This document shows positions 44,501-52,163 of a stretch of DNA of 64,000 nucleotides, one piece after another. The position numbers and the translations under genes were made by a program. Within the stretch, counting starts at the first letter, position 1, and every line of letters begins with the position of its first letter. Source of the DNA: Stigmatella aurantiaca DW4/3-1. Lineage in GTDB: Bacteria; Myxococcota; Myxococcia; Myxococcales; Myxococcaceae. The stretch covers positions 5,164,893-5,228,892 of the forward strand of contig NC_014623.1 in the NCBI RefSeq assembly GCF_000165485.1, given 5' to 3'. The notes under the pieces were generated by a model. The model saw only the letters and a program-made list of their open reading frames with translations. It was not told where the DNA came from and ran no database searches.

Positions 44501-45537
44501 AACTGCGCAGCCTCCGGTCCCGTGAAATGGAGCAGAACTACTCCCGGGTGATGGAGCTGCTTCACCAGGTGGGGGATGCCATGCCCCGCCTGTCCATCTC
44601 CACCTGGGGGACGTATGCCTATGCCTTCGGGCGGGCGAAATTCCATGTAGCGCAGGAGCTGGCGGAGCTCACCGTGGGACAGGGAGAGCGCCAGCACAGC
44701 CGGGAACTGCTCGCCCTGGGGCACCGGATGATCGCCACCAACCACTTCACGTGGGGCAACATGTCCACGGCGCTGGAGCACGTCGATGCCGCGCTGGAGT
44801 TCTCGGATTTTGATCTCGCCCAGCACCGGGAGCTGGCCGTGAGGCAATGGGTCAACCCGCGCGTGGCCGCGCTGGCCTATGGCTCCGTCGTTCTGTCGGC
44901 CGTCGGCCGGGATGCCCTGGCCCGCCGCTATGGTGACGAGGCGGTGACGCTGGCGGAGAAGATCGGCCATCCCCACACCCTGGGTTTTGGATTGACCTAC
45001 GTGGCGCTGGGCTGCCAACTGCGCAAGGAGCCCGGGTGTGCCCAGCAATGGGTGGAGCGGTGCATCGCGATTTCCTCGGAGCACCACTTCCGGCTGTGGC
45101 TCGGCTGGTCCGTGTTCATCAAGAGTTGGCTGCTGGCCGAGCAGGGGCGGGTGCAGGAAGGACTCACGCTCATGCAGGCCAACCTCGCGAGGTGGCGCAA
45201 TGCGGGCATCCGGGCGGGCATGCCCTTGTTCCTGGGCATGTTCGCGGAACTCCACCTGAAGCTGGGCCAGTTCACCCAAGGGATGGCGGCGGTCACCCAC
45301 GCCCTGGGGTGGGCGGAGACGCTGGAGGAGCGCTCGTATGAGGCGGAGCTGCGACGCCTCGAAGGCGAGCTGCACCGGGCGCTTGGCAACGAATCCGCAG
45401 CCACGGAGTCGTTCTCGCAGGCACGGGCGGTGGCTCGCCTCCAAGGGTCGGCGGGCTTCGGCAGACGGGCCGAGGAGAGCTTGAATCGCCAGTTCCGTGA
45501 GCTGGGCTGGGATCGGGGCCACGCCCACCCGCGTTGA
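41506..45537 (+). CDS. Very large kinase / cyclase-like / STAND ATPase / TPR signalling protein
   Basis: The 1343-residue protein starts at ATG 41506 behind GAGGGCG. In order: a Ser/Thr kinase (residues about 47-315; GGGSMGLVFRA, VALKF, HRDLKPGNVFI near 174, LLDFGLAYL, PAYMAPEQW); a class III nucleotide-cyclase-like domain (about 327-515); a STAND ATPase with P-loop GEAGIGKSRLL at 568-578 and EDLHWADPSTLELL near 697; then TPR-like helices to the end. In the cyclase domain the first metal Asp position holds Trp (VTLVACWLSDLAG) while GDEVLACFGYP keeps the second, so it is probably not catalytic. It is followed at 33 bases by a sigma-factor gene on the same strand. Confidence 0.9.
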   Translation: MRQDGMESDEASEELDDVFLRHVAQVSVPLRTPMRGESLGGQDGRRFEIREQLGGGSMGLVFRARDQELQRVVALKFLHLRDRGSEEPMSALLRQEAKAIAQLDHENIVRIFDVAEWIGEPWEPKVPFLIMECLEGEPLSALLSRELPPLRRCIDIMRGMAAGLAHAHEHHIVHRDLKPGNVFITRSGQVKLLDFGLAYLTDAVSPAAPHLPAAGTPAYMAPEQWLGQAQDARTDIWAAGIVLFEMLTGELPCSEMSLVGLKEWALSPAPVASVRERRPELPEDVEQLLATMLAKAPEQRLASAAELGERLRQLEAGLTPWSGEMASLGPQRRQVTLVACWLSDLAGLAEHLDAEDFSDLEGAFHQACSEILAQHGGSITTCMGDEVLACFGYPQAREDDSEKAARAGLHLVTHLGAVIQQKLPYLPRRKLTVKVGLHTDTVVLDNLLPGLQGRTAALQGEAPKMAFWLARQAAPESVCLSHTAWHLVRDAFRTEPMGVHSFQGLSGEVKGAIYRLVREKRTTRSRFERAHESGGLTPWVGREAELRRLLGYWEQAQQGSGAFVLVQGEAGIGKSRLLQELRERISLEGGSRLHVQCWAQFSSSALRPIIELLLSVLKLDPEGNPQSNLRKLQGRMGAVGLPIEHVRMLAAFLSLPVAELPPHMRVAPERQKEKTFEALVTLLLRMTEDRPVFAVVEDLHWADPSTLELLGALLGHVGNARLCVFLSARPDFKPAWAENPRVHPVPLERLSPQQTAELIRLSTIGKALPDETVEQLVAKTDGVPLFAEEMTRMVVEQAPAGTAAGPPSTIPITLSGLLLARLDMLPRQQKTLAQLCAVVGRGFSHSLLTALSGRSPVNLQRDLTGLLQAGLLQQEEVASEARYRFRHALIQDAAYHSLLRRTRREYHRRIAQTLAIQAPELAETQPELLAHHYTEAGENERAIRLWTKAGEQASLRSANVEALRHLGQALRLLGTLPDTRARSEQELQLRVAFGMPLMQLRSLRSREMEQNYSRVMELLHQVGDAMPRLSISTWGTYAYAFGRAKFHVAQELAELTVGQGERQHSRELLALGHRMIATNHFTWGNMSTALEHVDAALEFSDFDLAQHRELAVRQWVNPRVAALAYGSVVLSAVGRDALARRYGDEAVTLAEKIGHPHTLGFGLTYVALGCQLRKEPGCAQQWVERCIAISSEHHFRLWLGWSVFIKSWLLAEQGRVQEGLTLMQANLARWRNAGIRAGMPLFLGMFAELHLKLGQFTQGMAAVTHALGWAETLEERSYEAELRRLEGELHRALGNESAATESFSQARAVARLQGSAGFGRRAEESLNRQFRELGWDRGHAHPR

Positions 45538-45570
45538 GTTCCCCGTCACAAAAAGGGGGGAGCCCACTCT

Positions 45571-46272
45571 ATGGAGGTGGACGGGGCCGCGGACATGTTG
45601 GGAGCAACCATGGCGATTGATCGCGAGAGGCTGGAGCGGGACATCCAGGAGCTGTGTCTGCGCAAGGACACGGGCAAGGCGGTGGAGCGGGCCCTGCAAG
45701 GCTACGGGATGGAGATCATGCGGCTCATCGCCTCCGTGCTGCACAACCCGGAGCAGGCCAAGGACGCCTTCAGCCTTTTCTGTGAGAGTCTTCTCAAGGG
45801 GTTGCCCGGGTTCCGGTGGGAGAGTTCCTTCCGGACGTGGGCTTACCGTCTGGCACGCAACGCCTGTTATCAGCTCATGCACGCGCCCTCCGGGCGCGAG
45901 CTGCCCGTCACGTCCTCGGCCTTTCCAGAGCAGCCTCAGTGGCACCGCTCCGACACGCGCCCCTGGCAGCGGACGTCGGTGAAGGAGCGCTTCCGGGCCC
46001 TGCGCGACAGCCTGGAGCCCGAGGAGCGCATGCTCCTGATGCTCCGTGTTGATCAGCGCCTGTCCTGGACCGAGGTGGCCCGCATCATGTGGGATCTGGA
46101 CGAGGCGCCCACGGGGGCGGCGCTGAGCCGCAAGGCCACGGCCCTGCGGCAGCACTTCCAGCGCGTCAAGACCCACTTGCGCACCCGGGCCATCGAGCAG
46201 GGCCTCATCGAGCAAGAGGAGGCCGCCTCCGCCAGGACGCCTTCACCGGAGGAGGAGGGCCCTTCTCCTTGA
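45571..46272 (+). CDS. ECF-type RNA polymerase sigma factor
   Basis: The 233-residue protein has a sigma-2-like region (MEIMRLIASVLHNPEQAKDA, SFRTWAYRLARNACYQLM, with the WAYRLARN element of region 2) and a sigma-4-like region (DSLEPEERMLLMLRVDQRLS, WTEVARIMW). The end is an acidic tail. ATG 45610 with GGAG five bases upstream is an alternative start. It follows the giant kinase gene by 33 bases in the same direction, so kinase and sigma factor may form one signalling line. It converges on the asparagine-synthetase gene of the peptide cluster. Control of that cluster by this sigma factor is possible but unproven. Confidence 0.82.
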   Translation: MEVDGAADMLGATMAIDRERLERDIQELCLRKDTGKAVERALQGYGMEIMRLIASVLHNPEQAKDAFSLFCESLLKGLPGFRWESSFRTWAYRLARNACYQLMHAPSGRELPVTSSAFPEQPQWHRSDTRPWQRTSVKERFRALRDSLEPEERMLLMLRVDQRLSWTEVARIMWDLDEAPTGAALSRKATALRQHFQRVKTHLRTRAIEQGLIEQEEAASARTPSPEEEGPSP

Positions 46273-46312
46273 GTCATCGCCCGGTTGACGGGCACGGCGT
46301 CCACGCTCGGTC

Positions 46313-48061
46313 TCAGACCCGGGTCAGCGCTTCGGTCAGCTCCCTCCGGTGTGTGGTGTAGAGCTCCCGCCACCGGAAGTCTTCGGGCAGATCGCCGCCT
46401 CTTCCGATGAAGAGGTACACGAACAAGTCCAACAGGATCCGCTGGGCCGGTGTGGCGCAGTAGCGTTGCAGGGGATGGGGTTCCCGCTCGTCCGACGGCA
46501 GGATCTCCCGGGCCGCGCGATCCAGTGCCTCCGCGGTGCGGCGGACCGCCGAAGGGGCCGCGAGCTTCGGCCGATCGACAATCACGGCGGCGAGGGAGGC
46601 GGGCAATACCTTCCGGGCCACCTCGCGCAGGAGCGCCTTGCGCACCCGTCCCCGGATGCGTTGCTCCCAGGGCAGGGCGAATGCCACGTCGCGGACGCTC
46701 CGGTCCAGGTACGGCACCCGGACCTCCAAGCCACTGGCCATGGAGCCTCCGTCCCAGACACGCAGGTGGGCGTCCGTGAGCTGGCCTTCCAGGAAAAAGC
46801 GATACACGGCCTCTCGCGCCGCCGCTGGGTCCGGGACGGCCATGGCATGAAGCGAGGCCTTGGCGGCCGCGCACTCGTCCTGGGGAATCTCTCCCGTCCG
46901 GATCATCCGGTTGTAGCCCTCCATGCAGGACTTCAACCAAGGGCCTGGCAGGGAGTGAATCACGTAGCCCGCGAACAGTTCATCCGCGCCATCCCCACAG
47001 AGCACGGCCTTGACGTGGTTCCGGATCAGCGGGGCGGCGCTCTCCACGATCGTCGGCTCGCCGGGGGCCTCCAGGGAGCAGATGGAGCGCGGAAGGGATT
47101 CCAGCAGGGTGTCCGGTTCGAAGCTGTACTCATGGTGATGCGTGCCCAGGGCCTCGGACAGCCGCCGGCTCACGGCGAGATCCGGCAGGGTGGGATCATC
47201 GGCCAGGGAGAAGGTGTGGATCTCCCGGGAGCCGCCCTGCGCCAGCAACGCGGCCAGCAGGGAGCTATCGACCCCACCCGAGAGGAAGATGCCCACGGGA
47301 TGGTCGGCCACCCACTGGCCGCGCACCGACTCCGTGAGCCGCTCGCGCAGCAGCTTGATCCGGTCTTCCTCGCGCTCGGGAAGGGGGAGGGGGCGGGGTG
47401 GGCTGTGCCGTCCCGCGCGCAAGGTCAGCGTGCCGTCCGGCTCGCGAGAGACCTCCAGGGTGCCTCCGGGGGGGACTTGGCGCACGGCCTTGAAGAGCGT
47501 GCGCTCCCCAAGGGTGAAGCGGAAGGTGGCCCACTCGAAGAGGGAGGTGCGGTCCAGCTCCCGCGGCAGCGCTGGATCCACGAGCAGCGCTTTGAGCTCC
47601 GAGGCGAACACGAGCCTGCGCCCCCCGTCGACGAGGGCGTAGTACAGGGGCTTGATGCCGAAGGCATCCCGGACCAGCGTGAGCCGCGCTCCATCCGAGA
47701 AGGCGAAGGCGAACATGCCTTCCAGCTCTTCCAGGCAGGCCAATCCGCGCTGCTCCAGGGCGCGCAGCAGCACCTCGGTGTCGCTGCGTGTCTGGAAGGC
47801 GACGCCCTCCTGTTCGAGGCTCCGGCGCAGCGTCGCGTGGTTGTACAGCTCTCCGTTGTAGACGAGCGTCAACCCTGTCCGGCCCGTCATGGGTTGGGCG
47901 CCGCCCTCCCAGTCCAGGAGGCTCAGGCGCGTGTTGCCCAGTCCCGCCTGGCCCACCACGGCCGTTCCGTGCCCATCCGGGCCGCGGTGGTGGAGCCGCC
48001 GCGTCATGCGCTCGAGCAGCACGGGATCCGGCCCACCAAAGATGCCAGCAATGCCGCACAC
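46313..48061 (-). CDS. asnB: Glutamine-dependent asparagine synthetase-like amidotransferase in the peptide cluster
   Basis: The 582-residue protein has an N-terminal glutaminase with catalytic Cys2 (MCGIAGIFGG) and LVYNGELYNHATLRR, and a synthetase domain with the ATP-pyrophosphate loop FLSGGVDSSLLAALLA. It also has VLCGDGADELFAGYV and LEVRVPYLDRSVRDVAF. These enzymes make amides from carboxylates and ATP. It may be primary-metabolic AsnB, but its place 28 bases downstream of a peptide-modifying glycosyltransferase gene, on the same strand, suggests it amidates the peptide product. It is not a lasso-cyclase type, because the glutaminase is intact. Confidence 0.85.
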   Translation of the reverse strand: MCGIAGIFGGPDPVLLERMTRRLHHRGPDGHGTAVVGQAGLGNTRLSLLDWEGGAQPMTGRTGLTLVYNGELYNHATLRRSLEQEGVAFQTRSDTEVLLRALEQRGLACLEELEGMFAFAFSDGARLTLVRDAFGIKPLYYALVDGGRRLVFASELKALLVDPALPRELDRTSLFEWATFRFTLGERTLFKAVRQVPPGGTLEVSREPDGTLTLRAGRHSPPRPLPLPEREEDRIKLLRERLTESVRGQWVADHPVGIFLSGGVDSSLLAALLAQGGSREIHTFSLADDPTLPDLAVSRRLSEALGTHHHEYSFEPDTLLESLPRSICSLEAPGEPTIVESAAPLIRNHVKAVLCGDGADELFAGYVIHSLPGPWLKSCMEGYNRMIRTGEIPQDECAAAKASLHAMAVPDPAAAREAVYRFFLEGQLTDAHLRVWDGGSMASGLEVRVPYLDRSVRDVAFALPWEQRIRGRVRKALLREVARKVLPASLAAVIVDRPKLAAPSAVRRTAEALDRAAREILPSDEREPHPLQRYCATPAQRILLDLFVYLFIGRGGDLPEDFRWRELYTTHRRELTEALTRV

Positions 48062-48089
48062 GGGAGGCTCCTCGGGGGCTCAGGCCCCC

Positions 48090-50060
48090 TTACGCACCCG
48101 CGCGAGGGGCGGCTGGCTTGACGAAGACGATGAGGCCTTCCTGGTGGAAGCGCTCCAGGGCCTGAAGCACCGCGGGCTCCACCTTCCCGGAGGAGGCCGC
48201 GCCCCGGCTCCGGTAGTGCTCGAGCAACTCACCCACCGTCTGCTGGCCGTTGCACCGATCGAGCAGCTCCGAGGTGAAGGGATTCACGCGGAAGTGATGC
48301 CCATAGAGGTTGGTCCGCTTGTGGAAGACGACGGTCGCCTCTCCGCCAGGGCTTGCCGCGCCGGCGAGCAGTCCCGGCGGCAACGCGTGGAAGCGCTCCA
48401 CCCGTACCCACTGGCTTCGCAGGGGCGCCAGCGCCCGAAGTGTCTCGGGAGAGGGGCCTCCCCGGGTGGCTTCCCACACGTCGGGACGCTCGAAGGCAGG
48501 CTGGGCTTCGTCCTCGGCCGTGAAGTGGCCCATCCACACGAGCAATCCCGTGTAGCGCGCCACCTCCGCCAGGGTGGCATCCCTCTGCGTTCCGCCCCCG
48601 CCCGTTTCGATCCACCGGCAGAACGCGCTCGCGTCCTCGAACAGGTGGGCAGGCTCCTTCGGGTGGGCTTCCAGGTACGCCTGGAGCGTCGCCTCGGCCC
48701 GCTCTCCGAGCGCCTCCAGCAGCCCCGGCACCGTTCGCCGCAAACCCTCCTCGCGGTTCTCGGGAAGCCCCCGCTCGGCCGCGGACATCTGTCCCGGCTG
48801 CCCGCGGTGCCGGGCGAGGACATCCTCGAAGAGGCGGGTGTACTCGGCGGCGAGATCTCTTGGGCGGATGGTCTCGAGCAGCTCATGGCCTTTCTGGCCC
48901 ATGCGCTGGGCGCCCTCGGGATCCTCGAGGGCCTTGCGCACCGCCGCCGCCAGGTCTTCCGTCACCTGGGGGTTCGGCACCAGCAGCATGTTCTGCCCGG
49001 AGATCAGGCGATCGTGGAACGGCTGCTTGGCGGCGACCTCTCCGGAGAGCACCAGGCAGGTGCCGCACCCCAGCACCTCCCGGGGCACCGTGGGCGCGTG
49101 GAAGGTGATGGGAAAGTCCCGTTCGAGGAAGCACACCGCGCGGCACGCGCGGATGAAGCGCGCCACGTTCCAGTGGGCGACGAAGGGGAGGATCCAGGTC
49201 ACCTCGCTCAGGCCCTGCTCCTCCACCGCCTTGAGCAGGGGGCCTACCCGCTTGCCGCGCGTGAGCGACACGAAGTGGAACTTCTGCCCCTCCTTGCGCA
49301 GCTGGCCGAGCGCCTTCACCAGATCATACGTCCCCTTGTTCACGCCGACCTTGCCGTAGATGCCAATCACCGGCACCGAGGGATCGATGGGGCGCCGGTT
49401 GTTCAGCAGGTGGGGCTGATCGCGGGCCACCTCGTTCAGGTAGCCGTTCAGATCGAGCGGCTCGACGTCCGGCCGGAAGCGCTGGCGGATGATGTCGGGC
49501 GGAGGCCCCCGGTAGAGGTTGCTGGGGGGCACCCCCATGCCGAGGAACAACAGCGGGTTGCCCACGCAGACGCCGTTCGCGCGCCGGATGATCTCCCGGT
49601 ACGTGGTGCCCAGGCCATGCCGGTTCATCAGCCGGCCCAGGTCGCTGCCGGCATTGCGCACCAGGTAGGGCACACCGGTCCACGACGAGGCCATGTGCGC
49701 CGCGACGCCGTAGGGCTCGTAGTAGTAGCTGAAGATGATCTCGCAGCGGTGGCGCCGGACAACCTCCGTGGCCACGCCCGCGAGCTTGCCCACGTAGGGG
49801 TTGGTCTGGGGCACGTGCAGGAAGATCGGGGACATGCGCTCGGTCCCGTGCAGCTGGACACGCCCCGTGCCGAAGGAGGGCTCCAGCCAGGTGCGGTCCT
49901 CCTGCGTGAGCATGAGCCGGTAGTCTTCTTCCACCTCATCCGCGTTGGTGACCACGTGCACTTCGTGGCCTGCTTCGGCCAGCGCGCGGCACATCCAATA
50001 GGATTGGGCGCTCACACCGCCCTGGATGGGCGGGTACTTGATGATGGCACAGATGCGCAC
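48090..50060 (-). CDS. GT4 glycosyltransferase fused to a peptide-binding (partner/PqqD-like) module
   Basis: The 656-residue protein opens as a GT-B glycosyltransferase (KYPPIQGGVSAQSYWMCRAL; VPVIGIYGKVGVNKGTYDLV; FHAPTVPREVLGCGTCLVLS) to about residue 420. The rest does not belong to GT4 enzymes: helical sequence LLEALGERAEATLQAYLEAH and LAEVARYTGLLVWMGHF, then a basic sheet SQWVRVERFHALPP, and finally a winged-helix-like end (HHFRVNPFTSELLDRCNGQQ, TVGELLEHY, LERFHQEGLIVF). The same order of elements closes the MNIO protein next door (LGDIVRFERTQLEL; HVRVERFGCDV; LAINERTRSLLALCDGTRTT). I infer that it glycosylates the precursor peptide and holds it with this module. It ends 28 bases before asnB. 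Confidence 0.8.
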   Translation of the reverse strand: MRICAIIKYPPIQGGVSAQSYWMCRALAEAGHEVHVVTNADEVEEDYRLMLTQEDRTWLEPSFGTGRVQLHGTERMSPIFLHVPQTNPYVGKLAGVATEVVRRHRCEIIFSYYYEPYGVAAHMASSWTGVPYLVRNAGSDLGRLMNRHGLGTTYREIIRRANGVCVGNPLLFLGMGVPPSNLYRGPPPDIIRQRFRPDVEPLDLNGYLNEVARDQPHLLNNRRPIDPSVPVIGIYGKVGVNKGTYDLVKALGQLRKEGQKFHFVSLTRGKRVGPLLKAVEEQGLSEVTWILPFVAHWNVARFIRACRAVCFLERDFPITFHAPTVPREVLGCGTCLVLSGEVAAKQPFHDRLISGQNMLLVPNPQVTEDLAAAVRKALEDPEGAQRMGQKGHELLETIRPRDLAAEYTRLFEDVLARHRGQPGQMSAAERGLPENREEGLRRTVPGLLEALGERAEATLQAYLEAHPKEPAHLFEDASAFCRWIETGGGGTQRDATLAEVARYTGLLVWMGHFTAEDEAQPAFERPDVWEATRGGPSPETLRALAPLRSQWVRVERFHALPPGLLAGAASPGGEATVVFHKRTNLYGHHFRVNPFTSELLDRCNGQQTVGELLEHYRSRGAASSGKVEPAVLQALERFHQEGLIVFVKPAAPRAGA

Positions 50061-50090
50061 GAGGCTCTCCTGAGAGCGCGGAGGAGGGGT

Positions 50091-51863
50091 TCAGCTCGCG
50101 AAGGTGAGGGTGAGGGCGTTCAGTTCATGGAGGCGGCGGATCACCTCGGCACAGGCCAGCGCCTCCTGAGACTTCCCGGCCCCCGCGCCCGGTGAGAGCT
50201 GGGCGGCGATCTCCACCGTGGTCCGGGTGCCATCGCAGAGCGCGAGCAGCGAGCGCGTGCGCTCATTGATGGCCAGGTGGCGCACGTTGCGGAAGCCTGG
50301 GGCCTTGGTGAAGAGCACGGCGGTGGCGGTGCTTGGAATCTCTTGAGGATCCTGGCCCGCGTTGATGCGCCGCACGAGATCGACGACGTCACACCCGAAG
50401 CGCTCCACGCGCACGTGGGCGCCGGTGCGGGGCCGGGAGGCCAGGACGGTCTCGGCGCCTGGGGAGGGCGTGGTCTCGAAGGCCTGGCGGAAGTCCTTGG
50501 CGCTCTGCACGGGCTCGACCGTCGAGGACAGCTCGAGCTGGGTGCGCTCGAAGCGCACGATGTCGCCGAGCGGTGTGCGCAGCTCCGGCCGCTCCGTCAG
50601 CACCTGGTCGAGCATTCGCAGGAACCAGAAGCCGTCCCGCACCGAGCGATTCACGAACTCGGAGGAATAGAGCGGGGCGTTTTCATCGACGAAGCGGTGC
50701 GCGAGCTCGTGCCAGAGCCCCCGGTTCTGCAACCACTTGCAGCTCGCCGGGGCCGCCTTCGCCAGCAGGGAGAGCCGCTTGCTCGCCAGATCGTGCGCGA
50801 AGGAGGAGAGGTGCTCCGCGCCCACGGCGAGCAAGGCCTCCGTCTGCTCGCCCCGGAGGGACAGCTCCTCGCCCACGGCCTGGGGCGTGGCCAGGAACCG
50901 CTTGCGGAGTTCCGGCTCCACGAGGAGCCGGGCCAGCGCCGTCTGGAACGTCAGCTCATCCATCGGGAGCGGCACGGGCTCGGCGCTCGCCGGGGGGAGG
51001 GCGGGGGCCGGGGGCCGGGGCGCCCGGTGGTGCGCGCGGTGCATGATGTCCCGCGCCCGATCGAGATCCTGGAGCATCTCCTGGAACTCCTCGGGGAAGT
51101 TCTGGTCGCGCTCGATCAGCACCGCCCGGATCTCACTGCGCCGCGCCACGTACTCCAGCAGCCGCCACACCTCGGGGTTCGCGTCCACGCGCTGGCTGTG
51201 GCTGTCGATCCACTGCGCGCCCCGCCGCTCTCCGCCCGCCAGGTGCACCTGGATGACGCGCTCCAGGGGCAACGCGTCCAGGAGGGCGTACGGATCGTAC
51301 CGGTGGTTCTGGGAGTTGATGAAGACGTTGGCCAGATCGAGCAGCAGACCGCAGTCCGCCTCGGTGACGACCCGGGTGACGAACTCCGCCTCGCCCAGGG
51401 GGCTGGGGAAGGCGAAGGCATAGGTGATGTTCTCGACCAGGAACGGAACGCCGAGGATCTCCTGCACCTGGCGCGCTTTCCTCGCGCACCGGCGGACCGC
51501 TGCCTCGGTGAAGGGCAGGGGGGTGAGCTGTCCGAGCTCCACGCCGCCTGCCTTCGTCATGCACAGGTGATCGCTGGAGAAGGGGGCCCGGACGAGCTTC
51601 ACCAACTCCGCCACCTCCTCACAGTACTCGACGTCCAAGGGCCCATCGGTGCCCAGGGAGGTTTCCAGCGCATGAGGAATGAGCGGGTGCCGCTCCAACA
51701 GGGGCAGCGCCCGCTCGATGCTCTCGGGAACGGAGCGAACGTACCGGTCGGCGATCAGCTCGAACCAGTCAATGCGATCCGCGTACTTCGATTGGTGCTC
51801 GCGCAGCTCGGGGCGGTAACCAATGCCCGCCCCCAGGGTGGGCAAGTCTTCCAACCGGGCCAA
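50091..51863 (-). CDS. MNIO (DUF692) multinuclear iron oxidase fused to partner and winged-helix module
   Basis: MNIO enzymes use two or three iron ions to oxidise cysteines or other residues of ribosomal peptides (methanobactin, 3-thiaglutamate, bufferins). Residues about 10-280 show the family landmarks: GAGIGYRPELREHQSKYADR, SSDHLCMTKAG, PFLVENITYAF, LLLDLANVFINSQNHRYDP, VIQVHLAGGE, WIDSHSQRV and LIERDQNFPEEF, which contain the His/Glu/Asp/Asn iron ligands. Residues about 305-500 look like the usually separate partner protein, and the last 85 like a PqqD-type peptide-binding domain. The start is TTG 51863, five bases after the precursor stop; upstream GTG codons overlapping the precursor are alternatives. 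It is 30 bases upstream of the GT4 gene. Confidence 0.87.
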   Translation of the reverse strand: MARLEDLPTLGAGIGYRPELREHQSKYADRIDWFELIADRYVRSVPESIERALPLLERHPLIPHALETSLGTDGPLDVEYCEEVAELVKLVRAPFSSDHLCMTKAGGVELGQLTPLPFTEAAVRRCARKARQVQEILGVPFLVENITYAFAFPSPLGEAEFVTRVVTEADCGLLLDLANVFINSQNHRYDPYALLDALPLERVIQVHLAGGERRGAQWIDSHSQRVDANPEVWRLLEYVARRSEIRAVLIERDQNFPEEFQEMLQDLDRARDIMHRAHHRAPRPPAPALPPASAEPVPLPMDELTFQTALARLLVEPELRKRFLATPQAVGEELSLRGEQTEALLAVGAEHLSSFAHDLASKRLSLLAKAAPASCKWLQNRGLWHELAHRFVDENAPLYSSEFVNRSVRDGFWFLRMLDQVLTERPELRTPLGDIVRFERTQLELSSTVEPVQSAKDFRQAFETTPSPGAETVLASRPRTGAHVRVERFGCDVVDLVRRINAGQDPQEIPSTATAVLFTKAPGFRNVRHLAINERTRSLLALCDGTRTTVEIAAQLSPGAGAGKSQEALACAEVIRRLHELNALTLTFAS

Positions 51864-51867
51864 GTTT

Positions 51868-52068
51868 TCAGGCGGTCTTGGAGGTCGTGGAGACACAGCC
51901 ACACAGGCAGCCGGAGCCGCACGCACAGCTGATGCAGACGCTGCCCGCGTCCGTGAAGGAGTAGGCAGGACCACAGTCCAGCATCTCCAGCTTGAACTCC
52001 TCGGTCTCCACTTGCGGCGCGGAGGGCCTGACTACTTGCGGGTTGGGAACAGCACTGGCGTTGTCCAT
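51868..52068 (-). CDS. Cys-rich RiPP precursor peptide (66 residues)
   Basis: This small gene starts at ATG 52068 behind GAGGAA and ends four bases before the MNIO gene. The first 31 residues are Cys-free and likely the leader (acidic TEEFKLEMLD before the first Cys). Seven cysteines follow at 32, 45, 48, 50, 54, 56 and 58; the last six form CISCACGSGCLCGC, then VSTTSKTA with many Ser/Thr at the end. This CxxCxCxxxCxCxC core is a natural target for MNIO oxidation, and the Ser/Thr tail for glycosylation. There is no signal peptide. I recognise no named family. Its own promoter and a palindrome lie just upstream. Confidence 0.85.
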   Translation of the reverse strand: MDNASAVPNPQVVRPSAPQVETEEFKLEMLDCGPAYSFTDAGSVCISCACGSGCLCGCVSTTSKTA

Positions 52069-52104
52069 GGCATTCCTCGGCGCTCAACAAAAGGTGGAGA
52101 AGTC

Positions 52105-52134
52105 AGACTAAGCCTCACTCTGAGGCTGGGTCAA
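52105..52134 (-). promoter_or_regulatory. Promoter with embedded palindrome for the RiPP operon
   Basis: Reading the minus strand, TTGACC (52134-52129) and TAGTCT (52110-52105) are separated by 18 bases, which is sigma70-like spacing. The spacer contains a perfect palindrome GCCTCA-CTC-TGAGGC (52112-52126 on the plus strand), ideally placed for a repressor to block polymerase. The expected transcript starts about 30 bases before the precursor ATG. It lies just after the GT1 glycosyltransferase stop. Confidence 0.6.
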
Positions 52135-52163
52135 TACATTGTCTTGAATGTTTCAATCTCGCT

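Noticed and set aside
46313-48061. Lasso-peptide cyclase
   Set aside because: The N-terminal glutaminase with Cys2 is intact and no lasso protease or typical lasso core is present; it is a glutamine-dependent amidotransferase.
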